A DNA stretch of 64,000 nt, taken from the NCBI RefSeq assembly GCF_003813985.1, contig NZ_CP033897.1:1-64000 (forward strand), given 5' to 3'. The notes beneath the pieces are model-generated. The model worked only from the letters and a program-made list of their open reading frames with translations. It was not told the DNA's origin and did not search any database. The stretch comes from Corynebacterium gerontici (GTDB taxonomy: Bacteria > Actinomycetota > Actinomycetes > Mycobacteriales > Mycobacteriaceae). Of the stretch, positions 29,220-37,250 are shown in pieces; the first letter of the stretch is position 1, and each line of letters opens with the position of its first letter. The position numbers and the translations under genes are program-made.

Positions 29220-30535
29220 CGTGATGCCTCCAATCCTGCGGAGTCATTGGAATAGCTGGAATCAGAAATGCGCAAAATAAGACCGAGGAGAATGTAATTG
29301 GCCATCAGGCTGGATCCGCCCTGTGACATGAAGGGTGTGGTCAAACCAGTCATGGGCATGAGTGCGGTGATGCCAGCTACTACAACGAACACCTGGATTG
29401 CGATAGTGAAGGAAAGACCGGCGGCAACCAACTTGCCGTAGGAATCGCGCGAACGCAGGGCGGTGCGTAGTCCGCGAGTGACAAAGATAGCGAAGAGCAC
29501 GATGACTGCGGAAAGGCCAATCAATCCAAGTTCCTCACCAACCACAGCGAGGATGAAGTCGGATTCGGCCACCGGAATGAGCTCGGGATGCCCCTTGCCA
29601 AGACCGGACCCTGCAATGCCACCAGAAGATAGTCCGAAGAGTGACTGTGAAAGCTGGTAGCCAGTGGTGTCGAAATTGGAAACCGGATCGATGAAGTTCT
29701 GCACGCGGGCTTGGATCTTGTCGGAGATCTGATACACAGCGGAGCCACCGACGACCACCAGCACAGCGCCGATGAGCAGCCAGGACACACGCCCGGTAGC
29801 TAGGAACATCATGGCGAGCACCGTGGCAAACAGCAACAGCGCGGGGCCGAAGTCATTTTCGCCAGCCATGATCAAGATGGCCACCGCCCACACTGCAAGG
29901 ATGGGGCCGAGGTCGCGCAGGCGTGGGAACTCGAGACCCAAAATGCGATAACCGGCTACGTTAAATAGTGCTCGCTTATTCACCAACAGTTGGGCGAAAA
30001 AGAGCAGCAGCAGAATTTTTGAAAACTCGCCGGGCTGTACCGAGAACGGGCCGATGGAAATCCAGATATTGGCGTCCGCGTTCATAGAGGTGGGCCACAC
30101 AAGCGGCAGGGCGAGCAGCACCAAGCCAACAAGTCCAAGAATGTAGGAGTAGCGACTCAGTGCCCGGTGGTCGCGAATGAGAACGAGCACCGCCACCATG
30201 AGCGCCACGCCAACCAGCGTCCAGACCACTTGCTTATTGGCGAGGTTCTGATCGAGCGCCAGGTCAAGGCGATAGACCATGACCAAACCAAAGCCGTTGA
30301 GGACTGACGCCACCGGAAGCATCACTTGGTCTGCGTGCGGTGCCGTCATGCACAACGCCAGGTGGGCAATCGTGAACACGAGAATGAAGCCGCCAATTAC
30401 CCAGAGCACTTCACTGTTGACCCCTTCGCCTTGGGCGAGATTGAGGTTGAGCAGCGTGACGGCCATAAGGACAGCCGCAACGAGCAGGAGTCCGAATTCT
30501 GTGCGCCGTGCAGCGAGACGTTGAGCGAAACTCAT
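29216..30535 (-). CDS. rodA: SEDS peptidoglycan glycosyltransferase (RodA/FtsW family)
   Basis: SEDS proteins polymerise lipid II and act with a class B PBP. The 439-residue protein has about ten membrane spans and conserved segments GPFSVQPGEFSKI, MAGENDFGPALLLF and AESDFILAVVGEELGLIG. Asp in ESDF is the usual catalytic region. It overlaps pstP upstream and pbpA downstream by 4 bases each. FtsW proper is encoded in the dcw cluster, so this is the rodA-type paralogue by position. Confidence 0.94.
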   Translation of the reverse strand: MSFAQRLAARRTEFGLLLVAAVLMAVTLLNLNLAQGEGVNSEVLWVIGGFILVFTIAHLALCMTAPHADQVMLPVASVLNGFGLVMVYRLDLALDQNLANKQVVWTLVGVALMVAVLVLIRDHRALSRYSYILGLVGLVLLALPLVWPTSMNADANIWISIGPFSVQPGEFSKILLLLFFAQLLVNKRALFNVAGYRILGLEFPRLRDLGPILAVWAVAILIMAGENDFGPALLLFATVLAMMFLATGRVSWLLIGAVLVVVGGSAVYQISDKIQARVQNFIDPVSNFDTTGYQLSQSLFGLSSGGIAGSGLGKGHPELIPVAESDFILAVVGEELGLIGLSAVIVLFAIFVTRGLRTALRSRDSYGKLVAAGLSFTIAIQVFVVVAGITALMPMTGLTTPFMSQGGSSLMANYILLGLILRISDSSYSNDSAGLEASR

Positions 30536-31974
30536 TGGCGCACCTCCCTGCAGTTCACACCGGGACTTGAGAGGTCACCGGGAGCGGCAGACGTGGTGGA
30601 CTTGGGCGCAGCACTACTGCTTGGCGATGGTTTGCTTGCGCTAGTTTTTGTTTCGGCCTGTCGAGTCACGCACACCGGCAACGCTTCTTGAGCGAGCCGC
30701 TGTGTCTGGGCAAGTGCTTTGTCGTAGCTCCCGCTTTCCAAGTTGCCTACGGAACTGCGTGCCGATTCTTTGAGGTCACTGACCTTGAATGGTGTACATG
30801 GCTCAGAGGCGTCGCTGGCGATGAGCGTGAGTTCACCTTCACGGCTCAGGCACGCCCGTTGGTATTCCTCGTGCAATTGTTTCCCTAACACGCTGTAATC
30901 CACACCGTGTTCAATCACAATCTGATCCTCATTGGTGGATACGTAGTAGTTCTTCTCGATGGCGTTTGATGCCCACCAACCGCCGCCGAGGAGGACGGCG
31001 AGTACAGCGAGCACGCTGAGGAACCCCAGGAATTTCTTTGGCTTTTTCTTCTTCGCCATGGTGGTGCTTTGCTCTGGCACCGTTGCTGGATCGGGTTCGA
31101 TGATCTGCGATTCTCGCGGCCGTTGCGCACCCGAAGCTTCAATCGGCTTCGACAGCGCAATGGCAGCTCTGCCAGCAGCAGTGTCAGGATTGGGCGCCTC
31201 AAACACGCCACCGAGCAACGCGCCAACAGTGGCCGGTTTTTGGGGCAGTGCGGTTTCGGGTGTGTCTCCTTCCACCACGTCTGCCACAACGACAGTGACG
31301 TTGTCCGGGCCCCCAGAGCGCAGAGCCAATTCCACCAGGCGGCGCGCCGCTTCATCGGGCGTGCCATTTGCGAGTTCTTGTTCGATGGTGGAGTGCGTGA
31401 CTGGATCAGAAAGCCCGTCTGAGCAGAGGAGGTAGCGATCTCCGATTTGCACGTCAATCATCTGCAACGTGGGATCTACGGGCCTACCGGTGTAGGCCTT
31501 CAAAATCATGGAACGTTGAGGATGAGTGGAAATATCTTCGGGGTCCAGCTCTCCCTTTTCCACGAGCGACTGCACATAGGTGTCGTCCACCGTGATTTGC
31601 TGCAGTTTGCCTCCACGCAGGCGGTACCCACGTGAATCGCCGACATGGCACATGGCGAGATCCTCGCCGTTGAACATGAGCGCCGTCAAAGTGGTGCCCA
31701 TGCCATCAGTTTCTGGCACCTCGCGCACGCCCTGTGCAATGGCGTTGTTGGCGTCATCGGCCCCCGTGGCCAGGAGGGCGAGCATGTCATTGTCGCCCGG
31801 GTCAGCGTCGAGCGGTTCCAGGTGACGGATCATGATTTGGGAAGCAACCTCGCCTGCGGCGTGGCCACCCATGCCGTCGGCAAGCGCAAGAAGGTGCGGG
31901 CCTGCGTAGGCGGAGTCTTCGTTATTGCCTCGGACCAGACCGCGATCGGAGGCGGCGGCAAAGTTGAGTTTCAT
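30532..31974 (-). CDS. pstP: PP2C-type Ser/Thr phosphatase PstP
   Basis: PstP dephosphorylates PknA, PknB and their substrates. The 480-residue protein has an N-terminal PP2C domain with metal-binding motifs (RGNNEDS, LALADGMGGHAAGE, CHVGDSRGY, LLCSDGLSD, GGPDNVTVVVAD). A cytoplasmic linker, one membrane span (FLGFLSVLAVLAVLLGGGWW) and an external domain with cysteines follow. The C-terminal tail is Ser/Pro-rich. The ATG overlaps the fhaB stop by one base. Confidence 0.96.
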   Translation of the reverse strand: MKLNFAAASDRGLVRGNNEDSAYAGPHLLALADGMGGHAAGEVASQIMIRHLEPLDADPGDNDMLALLATGADDANNAIAQGVREVPETDGMGTTLTALMFNGEDLAMCHVGDSRGYRLRGGKLQQITVDDTYVQSLVEKGELDPEDISTHPQRSMILKAYTGRPVDPTLQMIDVQIGDRYLLCSDGLSDPVTHSTIEQELANGTPDEAARRLVELALRSGGPDNVTVVVADVVEGDTPETALPQKPATVGALLGGVFEAPNPDTAAGRAAIALSKPIEASGAQRPRESQIIEPDPATVPEQSTTMAKKKKPKKFLGFLSVLAVLAVLLGGGWWASNAIEKNYYVSTNEDQIVIEHGVDYSVLGKQLHEEYQRACLSREGELTLIASDASEPCTPFKVSDLKESARSSVGNLESGSYDKALAQTQRLAQEALPVCVTRQAETKTSASKPSPSSSAAPKSTTSAAPGDLSSPGVNCREVRQ

Positions 31975-32447
31975 TAGCCGTTCAGCCTTATCGTTGTGCG
32001 TCCAATCTTGATATCACTGCCAACACCCACGCGTTCGGGCTGGTCAATGCGATAACCGCCGGTAAAAGTGCCGTTGCGTGAATCGAGATCTTCCACAAAC
32101 CATTCATTGCCGCGCTTGAACAGGCGGGCATGGTGCGAAGAGGCGTAATCGTCGCTCAACACAAATTGGCAATCCTGAGCCCTGCCGATGATCACTTCAT
32201 TGAGCTGAGTGAGGGCAAGAGTCGAGCCAAGGAGCGGGCCATCGACCACGGCGATTTCCTGGGGAACCGCTCCACGCTTGGCCGGGGGTGCCGGTGGAGC
32301 CTGGGTGTATTGCACAGGGACGCCGGGCATACCTTGGGCAGCCGCTGCTTTGGTGTCGCGGCGCAGGGTGTTCAACGCAAATAGGATGAACAACCACAGC
32401 AACACGAGCAAGGCGATGCGCAGTACAAGCAGAATCACGGAATCCAA
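31974..32447 (-). CDS. fhaB: FHA domain protein FhaB
   Basis: This 157-residue protein has an N-terminal membrane segment (ILLVLRIALLVLLWLFILFA) and a C-terminal FHA domain. The FHA residues are VIIGRAQDCQF, SSHHARL and LDSRNGTF, which bind phosphothreonine. The frame is open to 32681, but the upstream part does not resemble FhaB. The TTG at 32447 gives the expected start (M)DSVILLVLRI and has GAAAGG about six bases before it. It is a likely reader of PknA/PknB phosphorylation (FipA-type in mycobacteria). Confidence 0.88.
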   Translation of the reverse strand: MDSVILLVLRIALLVLLWLFILFALNTLRRDTKAAAAQGMPGVPVQYTQAPPAPPAKRGAVPQEIAVVDGPLLGSTLALTQLNEVIIGRAQDCQFVLSDDYASSHHARLFKRGNEWFVEDLDSRNGTFTGGYRIDQPERVGVGSDIKIGRTTIRLNG

Positions 32448-32524
32448 GGTGGACCTTTCAGTTCTTCCTCGATGGGGCTGGGGCGCAGTGCGCAAAGGCG
32501 CGCTGGGGTATGAGACGGATTGGT

Positions 32525-33400
32525 TCAGGGTTGGGCATCGACGATACGCACTTCGATGTGGGAATGCCCGACGGTGATCACGTCGCCGTCGGCAAGCAAC
32601 CAATTCTCCACCGGGGTGCCATTGACCGTTGTGCCGTTGGTGCTGTGCAAATCGGTGAGCACCGCGTCCTCGCCATTCCACTCAATTTCCGCGTGTTGGC
32701 GAGAAACCCCGGTGTCCGGCAACCGCAGATCCGCGTCGTTACTGCGGCCAATAATGTTGGAGCCAATACGAACCAGGTAGGTACGTGAGGATCCATCTTG
32801 CAGCAGTAGCGTCATGGTGAGCCCGGATGCTGAAGTTTCGGGTTCGCCCATCGGCACGTTCGGATCATGTTCCGGTGCGGCCGACATGTACTGCGTGCTC
32901 GGTTGTTGAGGATGAGCCTCCACGGCAGCCTCGCTTTCTGGTTGCTGATGATGTGCTGGGGTGTCTGCCGCTGGCTTGCGCCGTGGGGCCATTTGTTGGG
33001 CAAAGCCCATGAAGCCACCTGCTGCGGTGGATTCTGTGCTGGCGCGAAGCTGACCTGTGCGTAGGCCTTTGTCTAGAGCCACAGCCACAGTGATTGGCCC
33101 AGCAGGTTGCCAACCTTGGTTTCTGTAATAACGCGCGAGCTGATCCGCAAAGTTCTCCGGCAGTCGCGGGTGTTCTTGCTGCAGATTAGAGTAGTCCTTG
33201 GCGCTCACTTCGATGCGGAACACATTGGGAGCCTCGATTGTGCCCTCGTAGGTGTGCACCGTTTCGTCTTCCGCTGCTTGTTTGAGCAGTTCTTCGATTT
33301 CTGCTGGAACAACGCGCCCGCCGAAGACGAAGGCGAAGCTGTTGTCCAAACCGCGCTGCATAGCGCTGTCGAGCTTGGCGATCTTGCCCATAAGAGACAT
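32525..33400 (-). CDS. fhaA: FHA domain protein FhaA (DUF3662-FHA)
   Basis: This 291-residue protein starts MSLMGKIAKLDSAMQRGLDN with the DUF3662 domain (about residues 5-115). A Gln/Pro-rich linker follows, then a C-terminal FHA domain (IIGRSNDADLRL, VSRQHAEIEW, STNGTTVNG). FhaA binds phosphorylated partners such as MviN/FhaA-type complexes at poles and septa. The ATG at 33400 has GGAGG eight bases upstream. The frame stays open through tRNA-Leu to 34045, but that extension is not part of the gene. It is the first gene of the signalling block. Confidence 0.95.
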   Translation of the reverse strand: MSLMGKIAKLDSAMQRGLDNSFAFVFGGRVVPAEIEELLKQAAEDETVHTYEGTIEAPNVFRIEVSAKDYSNLQQEHPRLPENFADQLARYYRNQGWQPAGPITVAVALDKGLRTGQLRASTESTAAGGFMGFAQQMAPRRKPAADTPAHHQQPESEAAVEAHPQQPSTQYMSAAPEHDPNVPMGEPETSASGLTMTLLLQDGSSRTYLVRIGSNIIGRSNDADLRLPDTGVSRQHAEIEWNGEDAVLTDLHSTNGTTVNGTPVENWLLADGDVITVGHSHIEVRIVDAQP

Positions 33401-33606
33401 AGCGTTCGCCTCCTCCAATCCGCTTAGGTTTGCTTGCTTGCCGACGCCACTCGGCCACACTTCAAGCCCCAGTATAGGGTCCTCGGTGCCACATGCCCTA
33501 TTGCAAAGCACTGAAAATGCAGAAAATTTGCGGAATGACCTGCACATTGGCAAATTCTCAGTCGGACGTGTTAGGTTATTCCAGTCGCATGAAAATTGCA
33601 CCACCG

Positions 33607-33691
33607 GCCCAGGTGGCGGAATTGGCAGACGCGCTGGCTTCAGGTGCCAGTGTCCTTTACGGACGTGGGGGTTCAAGTCCCCCCCTGGGCA
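33607..33691 (+). tRNA. tRNA-Leu (CAG)
   Basis: This is an 85-base class II tRNA. The acceptor stem GCCCAGG pairs with CCTGGGC, the anticodon is CAG in GCTTCAGGTGC, and a long variable arm and T arm GGTTCAAGTCC follow. It is divergent from fhaA, as leuT is in mycobacteria. A plasmid-like island follows its 3' end. Confidence 0.98.
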
Positions 33692-33698
33692 CAAAATA

Positions 33699-33728
33699 AA
33701 AACCGCAACCGAGAGGTTGCGGTTTTTT
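33699..33728 (+). terminator. Terminator of tRNA-Leu
   Basis: A perfect 12-bp stem (AAAACCGCAACC, loop GAGA) is followed by TTTTTT. It starts eight bases after the tRNA. Confidence 0.95.
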
Positions 33729-34208
33729 GTTGCTCGCTGCGCTAGCTGCTGATTGGGCGGCCCCGGGGAGTCCACGAGCACTGCCAAGCCACCCGCGGGA
33801 CCACTGATGGTCCGGAGGTGGCAGACTCCAGTTTTGGTATCGCGCCAGACGCGCAACAGTTCGCGTCGACAGTGCTCTTGTTCTTCTATGATTTCGAAGC
33901 GATTTTCATTAGTGCTGGTAACCACTGTAGCGACTGCGGAGCATCGGCCAAGAGTGGTAGCTGTGGTTGTTCGCAGCGGGACATCGTGTGCTTCATGAAG
34001 AACTCGCTGTTTAGTGGCTAAAACAACTCTGAAACAACTCCACAATAATTCTTAAACAGATAATTCCGGTTCTGCGGGGCGCAAAAGTGGTCTACAGCAC
34101 AACCGTAGGGTGTTTCTCTACTACCCCGCTGACCGTCCCGCACCGTCGATCACTCAGAGTGCATAAAGCGCATGGTTTCGTCACGTGATGAACTAAGGGA
34201 AGTGGATT
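33729..34208. other. Gap after tRNA-Leu, no convincing gene
   Basis: No gene with a recognisable product fits. A 67-codon Cys-rich frame (33818-34021) has no ribosome binding site or family. At 34021-34029 and 34032-34040 the nine-mer AAACAACTC is repeated. Its inverse GAGTTGTTT occurs at 37230-37238, close to the other edge of the island. Confidence 0.5.
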
Positions 34209-34706
34209 TTGGTCGTGGGTGCGTGCGAGGTCTGTGGGGGCAACATTCGTGTGCGCGTCGGCCGGGCGTGTGCGAGGTTCTGCTCGGCTTGGTGTCGGCA
34301 ACAGTCGTACCGGTCGCGGCTACGTGCCCGCATGGTCGCCGCGGGTGTAGTGAACAAAGCCACGGCGGTGTCGTCGAGCCGTTCGCTTGCGCAGCGTCAA
34401 AAACAGCGCCAGGAGCGCACAAACCACGAACCCATCCGGGGTGTGGAAACGTCGCAAACGGGCTTAGAGCGCGATCTGCGGGACATGGCGGCACTACGGA
34501 GACAGGTCAACGCGCAACAACGCCGCATCGAACACCTTGAGCAACAACTACGCATGTTCGGCATCGAACCCACCTACCCGTACCCGAACCGCACACTTAC
34601 CCCTCACCCCGATCGGCAGCACACGCCCAACTTTCGTAGTCGCGCGCTGTCTTGCTGCTGTTTCGTTGCGTCACGCAGCGAAATCAATACACTTTATGCT
34701 CTCTGA
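34209..34706 (+). CDS. Zinc-ribbon and coiled-coil protein
   Basis: This is a 165-residue protein with an N-terminal four-cysteine cluster: CEVCGG, CARFCSAWCRQQSYRSRLRARM. The pattern CxxC...C..CRQxxYRxR is the small zinc ribbon common on actinobacterial plasmids and near replication genes. A helical stretch (LERDLRDMAALRRQVNAQQR, about residues 85-120) suggests a coiled coil. The C-terminal 45 residues are low-complexity and may not be functional. The start is TTG at 34209 (GGGAAG upstream) or GTG at 34215. The role is unknown, possibly DNA binding. Confidence 0.55.
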   Translation: MVVGACEVCGGNIRVRVGRACARFCSAWCRQQSYRSRLRARMVAAGVVNKATAVSSSRSLAQRQKQRQERTNHEPIRGVETSQTGLERDLRDMAALRRQVNAQQRRIEHLEQQLRMFGIEPTYPYPNRTLTPHPDRQHTPNFRSRALSCCCFVASRSEINTLYAL

Positions 34707-34830
34707 GAATCCACGGTCACAGCCGCTGCTTACGCCGCGACAACACACCCCGTTGGCAAACACCCGGTGATCGCTTGAGACTGCCCGGTGGGGTGGTACG
34801 TCCCCTGTGTGATGAATAAAAACCGCGCGA

Positions 34831-34866
34831 ACTTATCCAACGACTTATAGCCAGACTTATAACCCC
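34831..34866. repeat. 12-bp iteron-like array A
   Basis: ACTTAT occurs at 34831, 34843 and 34855, exactly 12 bases apart: ACTTATCCAACG, ACTTATAGCCAG, ACTTATAACCCC. The middle unit resembles units of array B (ACGTATAGCGGG). Confidence 0.7.
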
Positions 34867-34909
34867 ACTCCGATCACCAACCCCGAGCGAACCACGACAG
34901 AAAAAGAAC

Positions 34910-34954
34910 AACACCCCGTTTTCAAGCCCTGAACAGCGAAAAACAGGGTGTTTT
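34910..34954 (+). terminator. Terminator-like hairpin in the island
   Basis: AACACCCCGTTTT (34910-34922) pairs with AAAACAGGGTGTT (34940-34952), with one mismatch, and leads into TTTT at 34951-34954. It lies between the two iteron arrays, 200 bases after the zinc-ribbon gene. Confidence 0.6.
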
Positions 34955-35005
34955 CACGCTGTAGAACTGTCTACAAGACGCCCAACTCTAAGACGTTGAA
35001 AGCGC

Positions 35006-35053
35006 GCATATACGGGAACGTATAGCGGGACGTATAGCGGAACATATCGGCGG
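35006..35053. repeat. 12-bp iteron-like array B
   Basis: There are four tandem 12-base units: GCATATACGGGA, ACGTATAGCGGG, ACGTATAGCGGA and ACATATCGGCGG (consensus ACRTATAGCGGR). Tandem short repeats beside rep genes are typical of plasmid origins or Rep-regulated promoters. Nothing else was seen in 34707-35187 except array A, the hairpin and the leader of the next gene. Confidence 0.75.
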
Positions 35054-35187
35054 TGAATTGATGATCCGTTCTTGATGGAAACGTTCTTCATGGTTACCCT
35101 TGTCACTAAGCGATGTAACGGGGATCATATTTTTGGTGGTGTCCGTTTTGCTTTTCCTGGACCTCTACCCAAGCAGAAGGAAGTGTT

Positions 35188-35646
35188 ATGAATCTTCGTA
35201 AGTGGACTTCTGGACTGTTGGCTGCGGTAGCTATTGGCTCATCATTTGCAGCACCGCAACAAGCTTTCGCTGTTGATCGAGCATCAATCTCGGATGAAAA
35301 CACCGGAACGTACTCGCTTCTGCGCACTTCGGAGAATGTCACTCAGATCAAGGTTGATAACGCACATGTAGAGCAACGTGGCGATGACGTGGTTCTGGTT
35401 GGAGCTGGTGGACAGGAAGAGAATATTTCTCAAGAGCTGTCTGACTATCCGTTCGTGAATGTCGAGAAGATCAATGACGCGACGGCGCAGGTCTCGATTT
35501 CTGACAAAACTGCACACGCTCTGAGTCAGGAGCGCATTAATTGGAAGTGCGCTCTAGGGGCGGCCGGAACCGGTCTCATGGCTGGCACTGCTGCTGCGAC
35601 GCTCGGCGGAGAGGCAGCAGGTGCCGCACAGTCTTGCTTCGACTAG
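35188..35646 (+). CDS. Secreted bacteriocin-like precursor
   Basis: This 152-residue protein has a Sec signal peptide (basic start MNLRKW, hydrophobic core LLAAVAIGSSFAA, likely cut after AFA at residue 28). A polar middle region (29-117) follows. The last 35 residues hold two cysteines (121 and 150) bracketing a Gly/Ala-rich stretch (GAAGTGLMAGTAAATLGG) with GxxxG-like spacing. That layout, a secreted precursor ending in a small Gly-rich disulphide-closed peptide, is seen in many class II-like bacteriocins. It is inferred, not matched to a named family. The ribosome binding site GAAGGAAG and the adjoining small membrane protein gene support it. Confidence 0.55.
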   Translation: MNLRKWTSGLLAAVAIGSSFAAPQQAFAVDRASISDENTGTYSLLRTSENVTQIKVDNAHVEQRGDDVVLVGAGGQEENISQELSDYPFVNVEKINDATAQVSISDKTAHALSQERINWKCALGAAGTGLMAGTAAATLGGEAAGAAQSCFD

Positions 35647-35653
35647 AAAGATA

Positions 35654-35902
35654 ATGATCATGACGATAATTGCTGTTATCTGCGTGTGTTTCGCGGCTTT
35701 TATAGCGCCAAAGGCCTTTGCAAAGCTTGGTTCCACAGGACAAAGACTTCTTGCAGCCTTTGTCTTTGTTCTAAGCCTTATTAGCTTTGTCGTGACCAGC
35801 TACAAAGCTGACATGTCGCCGTATTTAGTGTTGGGAGCGCTTTTGCTTGCTCTCTTCTTTGGTGGCATGCCAGGCGTCATTCAAAAGAGGCGAATGACTT
35901 AA
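35654..35902 (+). CDS. Small three-pass membrane protein, candidate immunity protein
   Basis: This 82-residue protein has three hydrophobic segments: TIIAVICVCFAAFIAP (about 4-20), LLAAFVFVLSLISFVV (about 32-47) and LVLGALLLALFFGG (about 58-71). It ends in the basic tail QKRRMT. It starts eight bases after the bacteriocin-like gene; ATG at 35660 fits GAAAG better than ATG at 35654. Dedicated immunity proteins of class II bacteriocins are often small multi-pass membrane proteins encoded directly after the structural gene. That role is inferred from size and position only. Confidence 0.55.
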   Translation: MIMTIIAVICVCFAAFIAPKAFAKLGSTGQRLLAAFVFVLSLISFVVTSYKADMSPYLVLGALLLALFFGGMPGVIQKRRMT

Positions 35903-35919
35903 ATGTTCAAGAGGATTTC

Positions 35920-36180
35920 TTAAGCGTTAGGTGCTTCTACCTGAATGGCTTTTGCATACCGATGGACAGTCCCAACCGAAAAGCCGGTCTCGGCGGAAAT
36001 AGCTCGAATACCGAGTCCTTTTGCCCTGAGACTCGCTACTCGGTTTCTTTTCATTTTTGCTTTAGCTAGATAGTCCTCACGAGGCTCTGAAGTCCAGCGA
36101 ATTATTGAACTTTTGGCAGCGCCAGTTCTCTCATGAAGTTCCTTCACTGACCAGCCATTCCTTGGATGTTGTTTAAGCAT
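35920..36180 (-). CDS. repB: RepB-like plasmid replication accessory protein
   Basis: This 86-residue basic protein contains two helix-turn-helix-like segments, WSVKELHERTGAAKSSIIRW and GIRAISAETGFSVGTVHRYA. In pAL5000-type theta plasmids RepB is a small sigma-like HTH protein encoded just after repA that binds the origin. Here the ATG overlaps the end of repA by 8 bases and has GAGG seven bases upstream. This supports the assignment as a replication partner rather than a general regulator. It is convergent with the immunity-like gene. Confidence 0.75.
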   Translation of the reverse strand: MLKQHPRNGWSVKELHERTGAAKSSIIRWTSEPREDYLAKAKMKRNRVASLRAKGLGIRAISAETGFSVGTVHRYAKAIQVEAPNA

Positions 36181-37060
36181 TTTTAGGAACCTCTATTAGC
36201 TTCTTAACCGTTTTTTTCGCATCATTTTTTCCCCAGCGTTTGTTGGCGCTTTTGCGTCCGCGTTCGGCTTGTTTTTGTTTGAGCCATTCGTCGGTGGGGA
36301 TGGGGGCGATGTTGCGCCATGTCCATCTGGCGACGGAGCGGGCGATGTGGATGACTTCGTTGTGGTTGAGTGCTCCGCGTGTGTAGTCGTTGGCGATTTT
36401 GTCTTCGTTGCGCAGTGTGGCGCGGTCAAGGACGATGGCTTCCCATTCGGCTTGGTCTTGGTAGGAGCCTCGCCTGGTGTATGCCCATTTGCGTAGGTAG
36501 TCGAAGAGATCGACGTTTCGTCCAACGCCGCTGGTGGTGAGTGCTTTGTGGTCGTCGTAGCGGGGGAGTGCGCCGAGGTTGCTTAGTGCTGTGGCGAGTT
36601 CTTTGAGTCCGTAGCGGTGTTGGTCTTCTCCCCAGATGGGCAGGTGGGTTTCGCTGAGGGGGTTCTTGGTAATCCTGCCGGTAAAAGCTGGGTCGCCCTC
36701 AAGGATCGTTGCGAGTCCTGATTCGATGCGTGCGAGCAGTCGGATGGGGCGTCGGTTTGCGGCGTCTGTGAGGCACACAGGGGCTGCGAGGGCGTAGACG
36801 ATGTGTCCTGAGTTGGTGTGGGGGTTTAACGCCGTCCAGGAGGGCGCAGGAAGCCCGAGAAGCCCGGGAAGTTCGTCTGCCATGCCGCCGTCGTGGTCGG
36901 TGATGATCAGCGACTGCAAAACCAGCGGGTTGGCTTCGATGTACGCCAGCGTGAGTGCTTTGGCTCGCGTGGTGCGTTTGTAGGTGCCGTCTTTCGCATC
37001 GGACGACAGGGGTGCGCGGGGCATCCAACAGGCGTTGAGAAAGTCGGCGTGTGGGTTCAT
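36173..37060 (-). CDS. repA: RepA plasmid replicase (ColE2/pAL5000 type)
   Basis: This is a 295-residue protein of the plasmid Replicase family (Rep of ColE2 and RepA of pAL5000), a primase-like initiator. Visible family segments are LIITDHDGG, the conserved NPHTNSGHIVYALAAPV, ITKNPLSETHLPIW and GRNVDLFDYLRKWAY; a basic tail follows. ATG at 37060 is taken as start; an in-frame TTG at 37090 would add ten residues. The gene appears intact, with no stop or frameshift, so the element may still encode an active initiator. The upstream 37061-37260 holds inverted and AGTTGTT-type repeats. Confidence 0.82.
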   Translation of the reverse strand: MNPHADFLNACWMPRAPLSSDAKDGTYKRTTRAKALTLAYIEANPLVLQSLIITDHDGGMADELPGLLGLPAPSWTALNPHTNSGHIVYALAAPVCLTDAANRRPIRLLARIESGLATILEGDPAFTGRITKNPLSETHLPIWGEDQHRYGLKELATALSNLGALPRYDDHKALTTSGVGRNVDLFDYLRKWAYTRRGSYQDQAEWEAIVLDRATLRNEDKIANDYTRGALNHNEVIHIARSVARWTWRNIAPIPTDEWLKQKQAERGRKSANKRWGKNDAKKTVKKLIEVPKNA

Positions 37061-37204
37061 AGCGACCACTGTCGCACGGGGGTAGTCCAAACCCCGGCAT
37101 TTCCACCGGCGTGTTCAAAGTTACCGATAATCGAATCAATTATTCGATAGCTATTGGGTCTGAGATGACGGTGCTCTCGACTGAAAGCCTAGGTCAATCA
37201 CTAT

Positions 37205-37250
37205 GTAAGTAGTTATTTCGAGTTGTTGTGAGTTGTTTGGATAGTTGTTT
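37205..37250. repeat. AGTTGTT repeats at the right edge of the island
   Basis: AGTTATT, AGTTGTT, AGTTGTT and AGTTGTT start at 37211, 37221, 37231 and 37243, about one helical turn apart. GAGTTGTTT at 37230-37238 is the exact inverse of AAACAACTC at 34021 and 34032. They lie upstream of repA and next to the permease stop at 37262. Confidence 0.6.

Larger units (their letters stand above)
34021..37250. mobile_element. Integrated plasmid-like island
   Basis: Between tRNA-Leu and an ABC operon lie RepA/RepB plasmid replication genes, 12-bp iteron-like arrays, a zinc-ribbon protein gene and a bacteriocin-like gene with a small membrane protein. None belongs to the conserved chromosomal order around fhaA. 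The region looks richer in A and T than its neighbours, especially 35640-36180. Nine-mers AAACAACTC/GAGTTGTTT occur in inverted orientation near both edges. No integrase, relaxase or duplicated tRNA end was found, so the mode of integration is unknown and the limits are approximate. Confidence 0.7.

Noticed and set aside
33818..34021. Cys-rich 67-codon frame after tRNA-Leu
   Set aside because: No ribosome binding site, no family pattern and no neighbour that would explain it.
33401..34045. N-terminal extension of fhaA through tRNA-Leu
   Set aside because: The frame is open but it crosses the tRNA-Leu gene and has no FhaA homology; the ATG at 33400 has a strong ribosome binding site.
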